Of a stretch of DNA of 64,000 nt, positions 12,330 through 24,590 are shown one piece after another (within the stretch, counting starts at the first letter, position 1; the number at the start of each line of letters is the position of its first letter). The notes under the pieces are model-generated. The model did not search any database. It was given only the letters and a program-made list of their open reading frames with translations, and was not told the origin of the DNA. The DNA comes from Eutypa lata (lineage: Eukaryota; Ascomycota; Sordariomycetes; Xylariales; Diatrypaceae). The stretch spans positions 3,162,001 to 3,226,000 of the forward strand of contig JAKULF010000004.1 of the NCBI GenBank assembly GCA_022661535.1, written 5' to 3'. The translations under genes were made by a program, and so were the position numbers.

Positions 12330-15300
12330 TATGTGTCGATTTTCGTCGTGTTAGAACTAGACGAGACGTGTATAGCCCATCTTTCCCATCACCCGCCCTT
12401 CCAGGCGGCCGCACTCGGAAGAAGAAGAGCATTATGTCTTGTCTGCCTTGCCTCCCTCACCAGCGCACAAAGGATCGGTCGGAGACAATGGCCGCACAAA
12501 GCGGCGCATTGCGTCGAATGCGGCTTTGAAGCCGGACTCGACCAATTAGGCACGCCATGGTTTGTATAGGAAGCAATTGCCACGCTTCTGAGAGAAGCAG
12601 GACACAATTTATGGAGGATCACGGGGCAATCACGTCTGTAAAGCTTTCATGAATTGTATTCTCGGATTCGAAACCCCAGAAAGGGTTCAACTAAAAGAAC
12701 AAAGAACGGCAAGCCGTAAAGTAGTTATAGTAGTGAGGCTTAGAGATAGGAAAAGCACACAAAAAAAGCCTTACTCCCTCATACTCCGTGATAATGATCA
12801 GCAACCGAGATCCGTCAGAGATAAGGAAATGAAGGAGCCGGGTAGAGTGCCCGATCCCGAGATGCCTCCCCTTCCAATACACCGCAATTAGGTTTATGAT
12901 ATGATGCTATGTAGCATCTGTACGCCTTAGCTATCGAGTTTTGAGTCCCCGGATGGCTGGATGGGTCCTTGAACCCTACAAATGCAGTCTGCATCAAGGG
13001 TCTTAGATAGGGTTTAGATAAGCTAGCATAAGTGTTTGTCAAACCATGATAGGAGCGGTGCGATCTCTTTGGTGTTATCAGCGCTGCTTTGTGTGTGATC
13101 TGCAGCGATAGGATAGGGCAGCGCGCACGCACGCAAAGCTCTCGTGACATCTTACCGAGATAATGCGTGCTTATCTCAAGCCTGTCGCTAGCTACGCTCT
13201 GACTGGAGAAACTCTGTGTTAATTGATTCGACCTTTTAAGGCGCTATATGTAGATGATGTTGCAATTTCGCTTGCTATTGGCGATATCTTGCGATCGAGC
13301 TACCTGCCGCATACAGCGGAGGCGCAATCGAGTTGCAATTATAGATAAGAATGAGACCACTGAATAGGCCCCAACTATCACTATGCCATTTGTGTATGTA
13401 TATATATATGGGATTGAATTCCCATATTGTTTGCGGCTAAAAGGTCTTGATTTATTGTATTCCGACCCGACTTACCTACGATGCGACGACACATGACACA
13501 TGCCTTGGAAATTGGGGGGAAAGGGGGTTTGAATGATTTCCACGGGAGCCTCATTTAGGATTCGTAACTGGCGCCATCATCACCCAACTGAATCTTCGGG
13601 AATACAGAGAATAAGCACAGCTGCCGGCCAAGTGGTCGAAAATGCAGTACGGAGAAACAAAATTACCAATGAAACATCTACAAGGTGGTCATCGATATCC
13701 TCGGGAGCCAGTTTCAATAGTTCCAAGACCGACTACAAGGGCCATTCCTAGCATTTACTCCAAAGAGTTGCATTGCCAGATGGCCTTTTTTCCCTCCTCT
13801 TTTCTTCGTCTCGACGCCACCCTCTAACGCAGTCTGGGAACAAAAAAGGTCAAGTGATCGATCCGTCGAGATCTTCTAGCGGGTGACCTCACCACTGTGC
13901 CGTCTTATGGTAAAGATGAGACGGCGAGTCGAAGGGGGGTTCGAGTTCCCCCCCCCCGCGACTGACTCGGGTTTATTTTTTCTGTCGGGCAACCCCGGCG
14001 CTGACGCCAACCTGGAAGTCCTCGGTGGCTGCGGGAGAAACCCCCACGCGAGCTCATCTCGTCTATTGGGCCCTGGTTTCACTAGGGAGTCTGTGGCTGA
14101 CCGCATTGAGAAGTCTTGCCCGGACCGAACTGACCGAAAAAGAAAAAAAAAAGGGCGACTCCTCATTCACACAGCATTCAACATGGCATGGAGCAAGGGT
14201 GGTTTATGGGATGGATCGCTCGAAAATGCGCAAAATGCACCCCCCGAATATGGAAAATCCCGCAGGCTACCGTTCACCGTAAACGTGCATCGGCGCCTCG
14301 GGTTCTAGATTTCCATGAGAAGGCCAACAGAAGAAAGAGGGAAAAAAAACAGGAAGTTTTCTGCGACGACGGTTAACAGAGCAGAGCAGTTTCCTTCTCT
14401 CGGCCGCGGCGTCGCATGATTTATAGTTACGCCCATGCAGTCATCACACTGATCCCCTTGAGAGACCCTGATAGTGAGCCAACGGACTATAGTTTGAGGT
14501 CGGCAGAGGCGGAGTCTGATACCAAGAGGATTTCCTTCGACACATGGCAGGTTTAACTAACCAGTGGCAAGGCAATATGTTCAAGGTATCTGGTTTCTGG
14601 CCTATCAAAATTTCCAGGTTGGTCGCTACATACATAGGTATTTTCTCATCGACTAAAGACGCAGCTAGCTACTGCGTAGATCTTAGCGTACAACCTTGGG
14701 AACTGGCTGGAGGTGCCGCCATGTACGAACGGAACTAAACGAGCCGATTTAACCAACTAAACTGTCGGTCGTCTTCCGATTCGAGCGGGTTGGGTATAGA
14801 GATGCGAATATCTTGGACGACCGTTGCAATCGGTCCTGATTTTCAGGCTTAGAGGCTTCAAGTACGAAGCAGACCTAGTATAGTCTTATATTCTAGAACT
14901 AACCCTGGTGGAAGGCCAGCCGTAGAGTAGCCTATCAGAATCAAAGCTGAGTTGATTACAATACATTTTACTGGCCTTGCAGAAGAAGGACTGCCGCTCC
15001 CACTGAAAACGATGACGAGGCTTGTTGCGTAGCCGTGCTGTTCCTCATCATGTCGGTGCTGAGAACGGTAGAAACATCATATCTTCTTGGATCTATTTAA
15101 TGCAATTCTGGTTAGAGACCTAGTATAATACAGCTTCCTGAGAAAACATGAATATGCTGGAGTACTTTTGGGACGGCATGGCGAAGTACATCTATCGGTA
15201 CAGCGCGGGATCATAAACCTGAAAGTACCAGCATCAGTTCTTGGAAGTATACGTACATGTAGATACCATGCAAAGTGTTATAGCCCCACTCTCTATAATT

Positions 15301-15858
15301 TCAGGGTCTCTTGAACCCGAGTGGGAGGTCCTGCTTGCCACGCTGCCACGGTCGGTTCCGAAGTTAAGATTCTATAGGGAATTCTCAGCACGGAGAAGGT
15401 ATACATTTTGATTTTAACTGTGACTAGTACGTAGAACTATAAACCTATAAACAAACATTGTGCATTGGAAGGACTTGGAAAGTGTCCCGGGACTTATTGT
15501 TGGACCGGAGGGCTTGTAGTTGCCGGGACGCTTCGTCTCCTTGACATAGTGGTAACTCACATAATTAATCGTGTAGGTCTTATTCCTCCGGACGGTTACC
15601 ACCTAGTCCAGAGATGCCGTTTAAACTGAAGTAACGCTGGTTACTTGGAAAATAAAATGATCAATCAATTGACATGTGATAGCAGTGCAGCAATAGGTAG
15701 GTATTCGTTCGTGCTAACATAAGGCAGTCCCGCCGCGGTGGGTAACGGCTACTTAACCAGTCGACACGATTCGGGTGGCTTGAACTTCCCACGCTGCCCA
15801 CGGTAGCCCGTGCTGCTTTTGCCTGGGTTTATTAATATTACTCGCAGAGATTACCTAG
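12330..15858. other. Gene-poor intergenic region
   Basis: The left end is the WSC-gene promoter. Elsewhere only short overlapping reading frames. There is a 10-nt C run near 13948-13957 and a tRNA-like arm that was rejected as a tRNA gene. No supported gene. Confidence 0.5.
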
Positions 15859-15994
15859 CAAGCGGTAGACAAAAAAATTGTCAAAACTCGCACTGGCCTA
15901 TAATCGGTGTTTTGTATGTGATTTTGGTGGTGCGGGGACAGTGCGGATAGTGCGAAATCGGGTGGTTTCTGACAATTTTTTTGTCCACCGCTTG
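15859..15994. mobile_element. MITE-like element, 136 bp with 25-bp terminal inverted repeats
   Basis: The left end reads CAAGCGGTAGAC, then A7 and TTGTCA. The right end, reverse-complemented, reads CAAGCGGTGGAC, then A7 and TTGTCA. That is a 25-nt inverted repeat with a single mismatch. Both sides are flanked by CCTAG (15854-15858 and 15995-15999), consistent with a 5-bp target-site duplication. The core is non-coding. Length, inverted ends and flanking duplication fit a non-autonomous DNA transposon. The superfamily is unknown; because CTAG is palindromic the exact duplication could be shorter, for example TA. Confidence 0.7.
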
Positions 15995-16282
15995 CCTAGC
16001 AAGTATGCGAGAGGCTGACAAACAAGGATTCCGGGCTTAGAAACAATAGACTATGTCGAGCCTAAGATCCACCAGACACGCGACATTCCTAGATCTTCTA
16101 GTTTAGCTCTGACAAGCCACCCACTCATCGGGGCGGCTATCGCCAAGGTAGTCAGGTCGAAAACTTCTCGTTAGAGTCGTAGCCGTAGTGGTGAACACTA
16201 CCTACCATAGGGGGTCTCCCGGTGCATTACTCTCGGAGGAATATCTCAAGTCGGAAACTCACCCACGGGATGTATTCGCCGT

Positions 16283-16302
16283 TGACTGACTGACTGACTG
16301 AC
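16283..16302. repeat. (TGAC)5 microsatellite
   Basis: Five perfect tandem TGAC units. Confidence 0.9.
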
Positions 16303-19300
16303 GGCCGGAACGCGACTTGAATGCGTCTCATACACACTATTACATTCATATACAAAACATGTATGTAAGATTACCGATTAACTACGTCTAATATAGCTTC
16401 CTGTAGATTTACATACTGCGAACATACCTGACCCAGGTTGGGTACATCGTACGTACGTATATACGTAGTAGGCATCTTAGTTACCCAGAATAAGGACCAG
16501 TAACAAGGGACATACATATGCATGTATCAACCTGCATACATACAATATGTAGAGATGGCTAGGGCAGCTAGGTTGAGTCGGTACCATAGCTAGTCTCGGT
16601 TTTAAATGTTAGTTATACTATTTTGAGCATGTGGGCAATTGAGCAAGGACTGACTGCCTGCTTTTCTTGAAATCCCGCAAGTTCAGAATGATATCCGTGC
16701 GTTTTTAGCATCTTATCTGACGACATCGAGAGATTGCTTACCCACCACCCCATACTGAGATGAACCTACCGTCCTGAATGATACGTATTGGGAATTTGAA
16801 TGTATATCGCCTGTGATGCGCTGCGAGGCGGATATTACCCTCGCTGTCGTTGGTTCTCATCCATCAATAGCATTCATGGAATGGACTATGAATGGTAACA
16901 TGCCTAGCTCCGGTCGGAGAGAAATGGTCTCAACATACACACTACATGAGGAGTACTCCATACATACTACGTACATGCTTATGTCGTATGCACATGCAGC
17001 TAGGATGCTTGTAGATGTGGGGGTCAGCATATGGCGTTGCATGCATTTGATGAACCCTTGGCCATGAGGCGCTGCCTTTGTACTATGTGTATAGACCAGG
17101 ACAGGTGCCGTTTTGATTCACCGTGATACCGCACATCCGCTGTCGCAAAGTCGTTGGCGGGCGCAACAACGATATCGGGAGCCGCTTCAACGGCGGCTAT
17201 TAGATTATCCAATATGATAGGAGAGGAGGTCCTACCTAGGTACGTAAAGTAGGTAGGAGGTAGGGCATGCCAACATGGCCAAGCTGCATAATGTATGCAT
17301 CTAGTTATAATACCAGCTAGAGACGGGATGGTTATAACTAGCTTTTACATCACTCATTTGTCAGAAATTATCTATCCATGGGTTTTTAGCAGAACGCCGC
17401 CCGCGACGTGGGTTAACTATGGAATCCCACGATTCCGCGCCAACCCCCCGCCGCCTCCGGTCTTTTATATATGACCACACGCTGGCAGTTCGTTTCGGCA
17501 TTCCTCTTTTCGGAGCTAAGGTGTAGACAAACCTCCCCTCCGAGTTCTTCGCTATAAGCAATCTTGCCAACAGCTAGAGGTAGTTATGGATTTCTGATTG
17601 CAGGACCGTGGTTAGTTTGTAGTACATAGTTCGTAGTTAGTTCTTAGTTCGAAGGGTCAGGACGATGGGTAAGCGCGGGGTCAATAGAACTTCCCTACCT
17701 ACATAGGTACTTGTAAGTTAACTTGACAGCGCTAGAGCGTGGGGATGTTGGGCGGAATGAGTCGTAAGGAAGTGCTACTCATTTGCTAAAAACAAAAACC
17801 ACCTTCCATAACCAATGAACATTTCACTAGTAAAAATTCGTCCTACATGTATTACCTGCAATGGAAACAAATAAAAGTACTAGAGGTATGTATTGTTAAA
17901 CGTATTCCCCTAATCTGAAGATCAAGGGTTTTATAGTCGGCTCGCATATGACGCAAACTCTGTCTGGAACCAGGAGGCTTGCTTGCTTGAGTTTGCGATT
18001 CATGGCTTCGTCAAACATGGGATGTCCCGGTTGTTTGATGCTCAAAAGCAACTCCAGAATCCCCAGTTGTTGCGGGTAAAGCGGGGCATTAACGCCGTGT
18101 CTTGACTCTCTTATGTCAGTGTATGTATGTGAATACGATACAAGATGGCCCATAGGAGCGACACTTATGACATACCTATACTACATGGTAGCCTCTAGAC
18201 ATCTTTATTCTTGGAGCGCATATCGATATGCTTAGATTCTTAGTACAGCCAGCCACCATGCAAAGCGGCATCTAGAAGGGTCCATCTATACCTAAACAGT
18301 TGCGTGGTAATCCCATCTAGCATTGGTATGCACTGCGTATCCAGGGAATCCTTCACCCAAACATATACCTACGTGTGCATTTGATAGACATGGACCCATG
18401 GATTGAATTGCTTTAGCATCATGCAAGATGCAAGTCCTCTTGATCTTTCCTAGCCATCGTCCAAACTCATGTCCTTCTCTATTCGAAACCTCCTTGCTTA
18501 TTATCATCATCATCATAGCTGCCTTCAAGGGATAACCTAGTTCACGATGTCGGTAGTCTTACCAGCCATTGTCTATTGTAGTTAGTATGCATGTGAAAAA
18601 ACAACTGCTCAGCTGCCGGGCCTTGCTTTGGGTAGGATACTAATATAATTATTGAACGCCCTAGAGCAGGTTGCAATTAGCTCCAAGGCTCAGAAACCGT
18701 CGTTCTTTTTCCGTCTCTAATATAATCGTTGCCATCAATCCCATCTATGTTAATTTTCACATACACGATGACGAATATGTTGATATATGTGAACTTGACG
18801 GCGGTTTCCGTCTACCCACTTCATACCAACTCGGCGTATATAGACCCGGGTTACAACACTACGCTATGCTTCCTAGTGTAGTAGTTTAGATGGGCGCATC
18901 TAAAGGGTAACTGGGTTCCTGTGTAAGAATAAGTATAATCTATAGTAGTTTTTGGCTTGAGGCCCCCTTGCGCTCTACTCTACATATGCTGCACGTAAAC
19001 CTTTTACATTCAGCTTACCAGCCTATTAATCTACCTGTAGGTAAGTATATGCCAGTGGCTGTAAGTGTGATTGCTTATTGCGGCACCAATAGCTACCGGC
19101 CCGCATGTAGGTACGTTGTTGTAAACAATAAAATGGTGATAGTTACGGTTTACTATAGATCCTTTTGAATCATCACCAATCCACATCAATTTATTTCGTT
19201 TCATACTATTAGACAATTGACGACGCAGCCCACAATATATGTACGCAGGGACTTTTACGAAATACAGACCTTTCCGCTTCACAAGCTTTTAGAATTTGGA

Positions 19301-20603
19301 CTATAACCATTAGGGCTTGCTAGAAATAAGTCGAGTCGAGGTGTGAGGGGCACTGGGGCCCATCGGGCACAGTCGGGATGTAACTCATCGGTAGGTCCTT
19401 AACTTGGCTCATATTACCGCGACCAACCTTGCCAACCCTTCCTGCAGGATGGATGGGGTTCAGTTTCCATTCGCCTGGATGAAAGCACTCTCGACACATT
19501 TTCTGCCAATCCCAAGCTGCGCATTCCCATTTCTCCCATATTTGCCTGTATATTTCCACCAGGGGTTTCCCACCTTTTGAATACCTTAACTGCGGTATCG
19601 GTGCAGTTCTAGGCCAAGCTGCCCTTTATTAGGTAGTCTAGAGAAGAGACACTTGGGGGGAAAAGGAACTTGTAGGGATAGAAAAGCCAGAAAAAAAGAG
19701 AGAAATCAAGCGCCTTTTAAAGCGACCACCACCTCGACAGTGACATACATACATACGAATGACAGTCTTTAGATCGACCGAAATTGTGTAGATCAACAAA
19801 CTATCTAGGTTACTCGGTACTACATATGATCAACAGACCACCTTCTCACCTGTTCACCTGTCCATCACCCATTCCTTCTTAGCAGTCATTCCGAGAAGAG
19901 AATATAAGAAGTTCGGGTTATTTAGGTAGGTCAACAGGCAGGTCAGACGCAAGTTCCTGTATACTATGTATTAAAAGAAGAGCCATCCATATGCGGACGC
20001 TCTAAAAGAGACAAAAAGAGAGAGGAAGGCATCGTGCCCCCCACATGAGTTCCTCATAATATTCGCTGCAGATCCACCCCTCGTTTCGGCCGGATTGGAG
20101 CTTTTGGGAACTCGGTGCGGAGACCCCTCTCAAGGGTTAATCGATTCCCGCTGTGAGATTGGTTAATAGATGCATGACCCCATGCTACTTTCGATAGACC
20201 CATGTCCTGACTGGTGGGCTTTGAACTCCGCAATACTACCGGCCCTATTCAGAGGCCCTGCCCCAGTTCCCTTAGGTGGTAATAGGTGGCCCAGCTCCCC
20301 GTCAGAACCCTTCTAGAGGCGTAAGTGTGCCCTAGCCAGCTAGTAACTTTAGGGAAAATTACATACAGAATCGCCGTCATTAGGTTGGGGTTTTTTTACC
20401 AGAAATAATAAGACCTCCCCCACTCCTCTCTTTAACGAGCGGCGGCGCCACACAGAAAGCAAAAAGCCCAGACCCAAACCTAGTAGTTACCTAGTCTAAT
20501 AAGCTACCTGGTAAGTACCTAACTAAACTGCAGCTAAGTTAGAGATGATCAACCAAGCCATCCCACCAGTCATTGCCTTGCTCCGTATTATAGGATATAC
20601 GTA

Positions 20604-20664
20604 GTGTGGGTGTGTATATGTGTGTGTTTGTGTGTGTACTTGTGTGTGTGTGTGTGTGTGTGTG
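20604..20664. repeat. (GT)n microsatellite
   Basis: An imperfect GT tract with a long pure core at about 20640-20664, ending in a GCGCGG break. Confidence 0.9.
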
Positions 20665-21329
20665 CGCGGACGAACGAGCGAACGAACGCATATGCATCCT
20701 GGCATTGACGAGGAACGCTTGTGAAGAAGGGGAACCCGCTCGGCTCGCTACTATCCACGGCTACGGTCACTGCTCCGATTTAACTACTGTTTCTACTACT
20801 GCTACTATTACCAGTTTGCTATACTATACTACCACAGCCAGACCACTAACTAATACCTCCTTCTAACGTATGTACGTATGTACGTATGTATGTATGGTAC
20901 CTTAGCTGATGACTGCTGCTGCTCTTCCGTGTTCTCCTCCACAATTCCGAACCAGGTCATACATCACACACCCATCCCGCTTGAAATCACACGAGGTCGG
21001 TGCCAGTCAGTTATTAACCAACCAGCTACAAGGCAATTAATTGTAGACCTAATCCCGAAGTGCGATCGCTACTACCTACCCGCCATACTAACCATTGTCG
21101 CCCTCCTTTTCCCTCAAACTTAAGACAATATTATATCATTTCGACCTCGAACTCGAGCTCGACGCTTCATTTCCAAGCTGTGAGAGAGAGAGATACTGTG
21201 TTCGAGAAGCCAACGAATCTAGGGTAGTCTACTACCATGCAGGCATCGTAATCGCGAGCCATTACATACATTATTAGAGCGAGTGGGGATCAACCGAACA
21301 TTTATAGGTTATTAGAGTTTTCATTACGA

Positions 21330-21338
21330 ATGAAGTGA
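21330..21338 (+). promoter_or_regulatory. Possible two-codon uORF in the areA leader
   Basis: ATG-AAG-TGA stands 53 nt upstream of the chosen areA start codon. If transcribed it is a minimal upstream ORF that could reduce initiation or force reinitiation. Whether it lies in the mature leader is not visible from the sequence. Confidence 0.35.
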
Positions 21339-21391
21339 GCTTCCCCGGTTCAGGGCACACCGAAGAAAGCCACTCTTCTTTCACGTACGAC

Positions 21392-24300
21392 ATGGCAGCC
21401 AGCACGTCATCCCCGCTAGCAATCACAAGTCCCTCGACAACGATGAATACCACGACAACAGAACACGATTACCGTTTCCCACGGCGGCCATTCGAGAGAG
21501 GCGGCGTGCATGCCGACCGCCCATACGCCGAAGACCAGTCCCAGTCGCCCGCATCGACCAAGAAGGACGCCGCCGCCGAGCAGGATAGTCCGGGTGATTG
21601 GCGATTACAAGAACTGAATCTCGATATTTCGAAGGCCGATGGCAGCCCTTCGAAACCATACGATCTACTGAGAACTTCGCTCTTTCCGAATCTACGGAAT
21701 GACATAGCTGGAACGGATGAGAACCTGGAACAGATGCGAGAGAATGACCCGCTAGCTACGCAAGTGTGGACGTTCTTCAGGAAGACCAAGCAAAGCCTAC
21801 CGAACCGACAGCGCATGGAAAACTTGACGTGGCGCATGATGTATGCGAACCTGCGAAAACGCGCCCAAGAGGAACAAGAACGGTATGTTTCTGCGTTGGC
21901 GCATTCCTCCTGTCTGGTTGTAGTCCTTTGCTGCTGTGGAATCCATAACCTAACGTGTGCCTTTTCGAACCCTTTAGGCCCGTATTCCAGAATTCCAATA
22001 CTACTAATGGTAATAATGCACCCAGCGGGATTGCGCAGTTGAGAAAGACATCAGATCAGAATCTCGTACAACAGTCAGATCCGATGAACCTGGATGATTT
22101 CATATTTCCTGAAAATGTGGCACCGGCAGCATTGGTTGGAGCGCATTCATCAGATATGATGAAACAAAAACAGGAACGAGGCGAAGGAGATAGGTCGGGT
22201 CATACTACGGCGGCTGCCATCCCTATCAAATCTCGCAAGAATCCTCCTTCTACGCAGCAACCTTTAGTTCCCCAATCTGTGCCAGTGCCTCCTCATCAGA
22301 GGCAGGATGAATTTGGTTATGTTACTCGACATCACCGAAAGACGAGCATAGATGAGAGACGTGTGAGTATATTTGCTTTATCGAATAGCCAAGTTTTGTG
22401 CCTTTACCCCAATATATACCCCCATACCCCTGGTTATCTGTACCTTGCCCACTCTGATTTGAGAATTCGCCACGTTATCTCTACCCTACCACCCATACGT
22501 GTATAGATAAACATGCAGCTGATAATCCCTTCTAGACCCGTAATCTAAAGCGACCGGCTGATTTCTCTCCTCATGTTTCTGCTCTCAACAACAACAATCT
22601 AGCTCCCACCGAGCTGGATGCTGACGCTGACCTCCAGGAATACTCCCTGGATCATTCCAATGCTACAGGTGCCCCGCAAGTGCCTCATCACCCTCAAGTA
22701 CCATTCCCGCTGGATACCTACCAGATAGATAACGACCCTATCATCACCTCAGCGGGACCTTTCCAGCAGAATTTCTCATTTTCTCCCTCTACTTCGCCTT
22801 TAGTTTCTCATGGCCCATTCTCGAATATGTATAATCATCATAATGCACATCAAAACTCGGTGAATGGGGCTGATTATTACTCGCCCCCTGGATCTGCCTA
22901 TCAGTCGGCAGTATCAACGCCGCATCCTCTGGCCGAAGGAGAGAGTATCTTCTTCAGCTCCATGGACATGCGTCATCAACGGCCGCATGGTTTCCGTCCC
23001 GGCCCCGGACATGTCAGCAATCCAATGGGACAACAGTACATGTACCCGCCTCATAGCAACACCTCACTGTTCCACCCTGTTACCAGCGGGGCCGATCCCT
23101 CCGCTCCCTTTGCTCCTACTGGTGGTTTCGGTCATGTTGACCCAAGCCAAGTTTTCCAAAATGATCATCCAGTTCGATCTCCTGGGGCTGGTTTAGCACA
23201 CGAGAACATGTTCACCTTTGGCGCGGATTCGGACAACGAAGACGAAGAGGGCGGTGCCTTTGCTGACCGGAACATGGGCATGCAAAACTTCTCTCCAACC
23301 GATGAAGCAGGTCTAGATGTGAACGGTGGAAATACGCTTGGATGGGATGCCACGCTCCCCGGACAGTTTAGCACGCAAGCTGCGCGATATCCGGGTGGTC
23401 CACCTAGGAAACAAGTCACAATCGGGGGCACAACGACAGATTACGTCGATGCGAACGGTGACTGGGATGCTCCATCTAGCTTCCCGCACTCCCAATCCTT
23501 CCGATCGCCAGGTGACAAACGTGCAAAGATCCCACGTACAGCTTCGACACCGAACGCAAACATGGCCAACCGCGGAGGCCTTTTTGATCATATCGCTCAC
23601 TCCAATCCGAGCTCTCCGCCCCCAGATGCTTCCGGGAACATGTCCGGCTTCTCATCCGTCGCACCTAGCCGTCCATCTTCCCCACCGGGCTCTAAGCATG
23701 GTTCTACAACGAATCTGCAGGGAGCCGCAGGAAACCAAGGTGACGGAAACACTCCGACCACCTGCACCAATTGCTTCACGCAGACAACCCCCTTGTGGCG
23801 CCGCAATCCCGAAGGACAGCCCCTCTGCAACGCTTGTGGTCTCTTTCTGAAGCTCCATGGAGTAGTGAGACCTCTAAGCTTGAAGACAGATGTTATCAAG
23901 AAGCGAAACCGTGGTTCCGGTGCTAGTCTCCCTGTAGGTACCAGCACTAGATCCAAGAAGAACGTTAGCAACCCTGGTTCAGCATCCGTTTCTGGCCCTG
24001 GGTCACGAAAGAACTCAACCCTGGCCATATCTTCAACGAATAACCCAACGCAAGCCAGCACGCCGCCGACAACGAACCGCGCTGGCAGTGCTAACGAGGG
24101 CGAAAGTCCTATGAGTGCCGGTGGCTCGGGTGGTAACACGGCTGGTAGCACGCCAAACAGTTATGCGGGCTCCAGCACGGGAGCTGTAGGCGGCAAGGGC
24201 GTCATACCGATTGCTGCAGCCCCCCCTAAGAATGCACCTGGACCGGGTGCTGCCTCGCTCCCACGATCGGGCAACAGTAGCTCTGGGACTTCGAAGCGGC

Positions 24301-24590
24301 AAAGACGGGGCAGCAAGAGCGCTGGGACAAACGAGTCGATGGACATTGACAGTCCAGAAAATTCAACTGGTTCCAACGAAGCAGCTCGGTCGGTTGGGTC
24401 TTCGAGCGGCTTCGTTTCCCTACAAAATCCATCGTCGAACCTCGGGCTCTCGAACAGCTTCAACATGACGCAGCGACCGATGATAGGCCCCGGAATGATG
24501 GGAATGAATGGTGGCCAACAAAACGGAATGATGAACTCGGGCAGTGCATCTGGACCACAGGAATGGGAATGGCTCACAATGAGTCTTTAA
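21392..24590 (+). CDS. areA: GATA transcription factor AreA/NIT2, global nitrogen regulator
   Basis: Three exons, 21392-21882, 21978-22362 and 22536-24590, with introns of 95 and 173 nt; phases match and give 976 aa. The conserved N-terminal block reads DPLATQVW...[21 protein letters not shown] spans the end of intron 2. The single zinc finger is C702-X2-C705-X17-C723-X2-C726 with TPLWRR, followed by the basic tail [14 protein letters not shown]. The protein ends in EWEWLTMSL, the extreme C-terminal element through which AreA/NIT2 is bound by the co-repressor NmrA/NMR1. The remaining sequence is low-complexity Ser/Asn/Gly. The family binds GATA sites to activate genes for poor nitrogen sources when ammonium and glutamine are scarce. 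The start is the first in-frame ATG: the frame is open upstream only through non-ATG codons, so a further 5' exon is possible. Confidence 0.95.

Larger units (their letters stand above)
15995..21329. other. Gene-poor upstream region of areA
   Basis: No supported gene in about 5.3 kb. It contains the ACCTAGGT palindrome (near 17234), frequent GTAGGTA/TACATAC short repeats, a TGAC pentarepeat and a GT microsatellite. The part nearest 21392 presumably includes the promoter and long 5' leader of the GATA factor gene. Confidence 0.5.

Noticed and set aside
13879..13963. tRNA-like T arm (GGGGGTTCGAGTTCCCCC) with a possible acceptor stem
   Set aside because: No A box or D arm fits the upstream sequence and no sensible anticodon stem could be placed; treated as chance.
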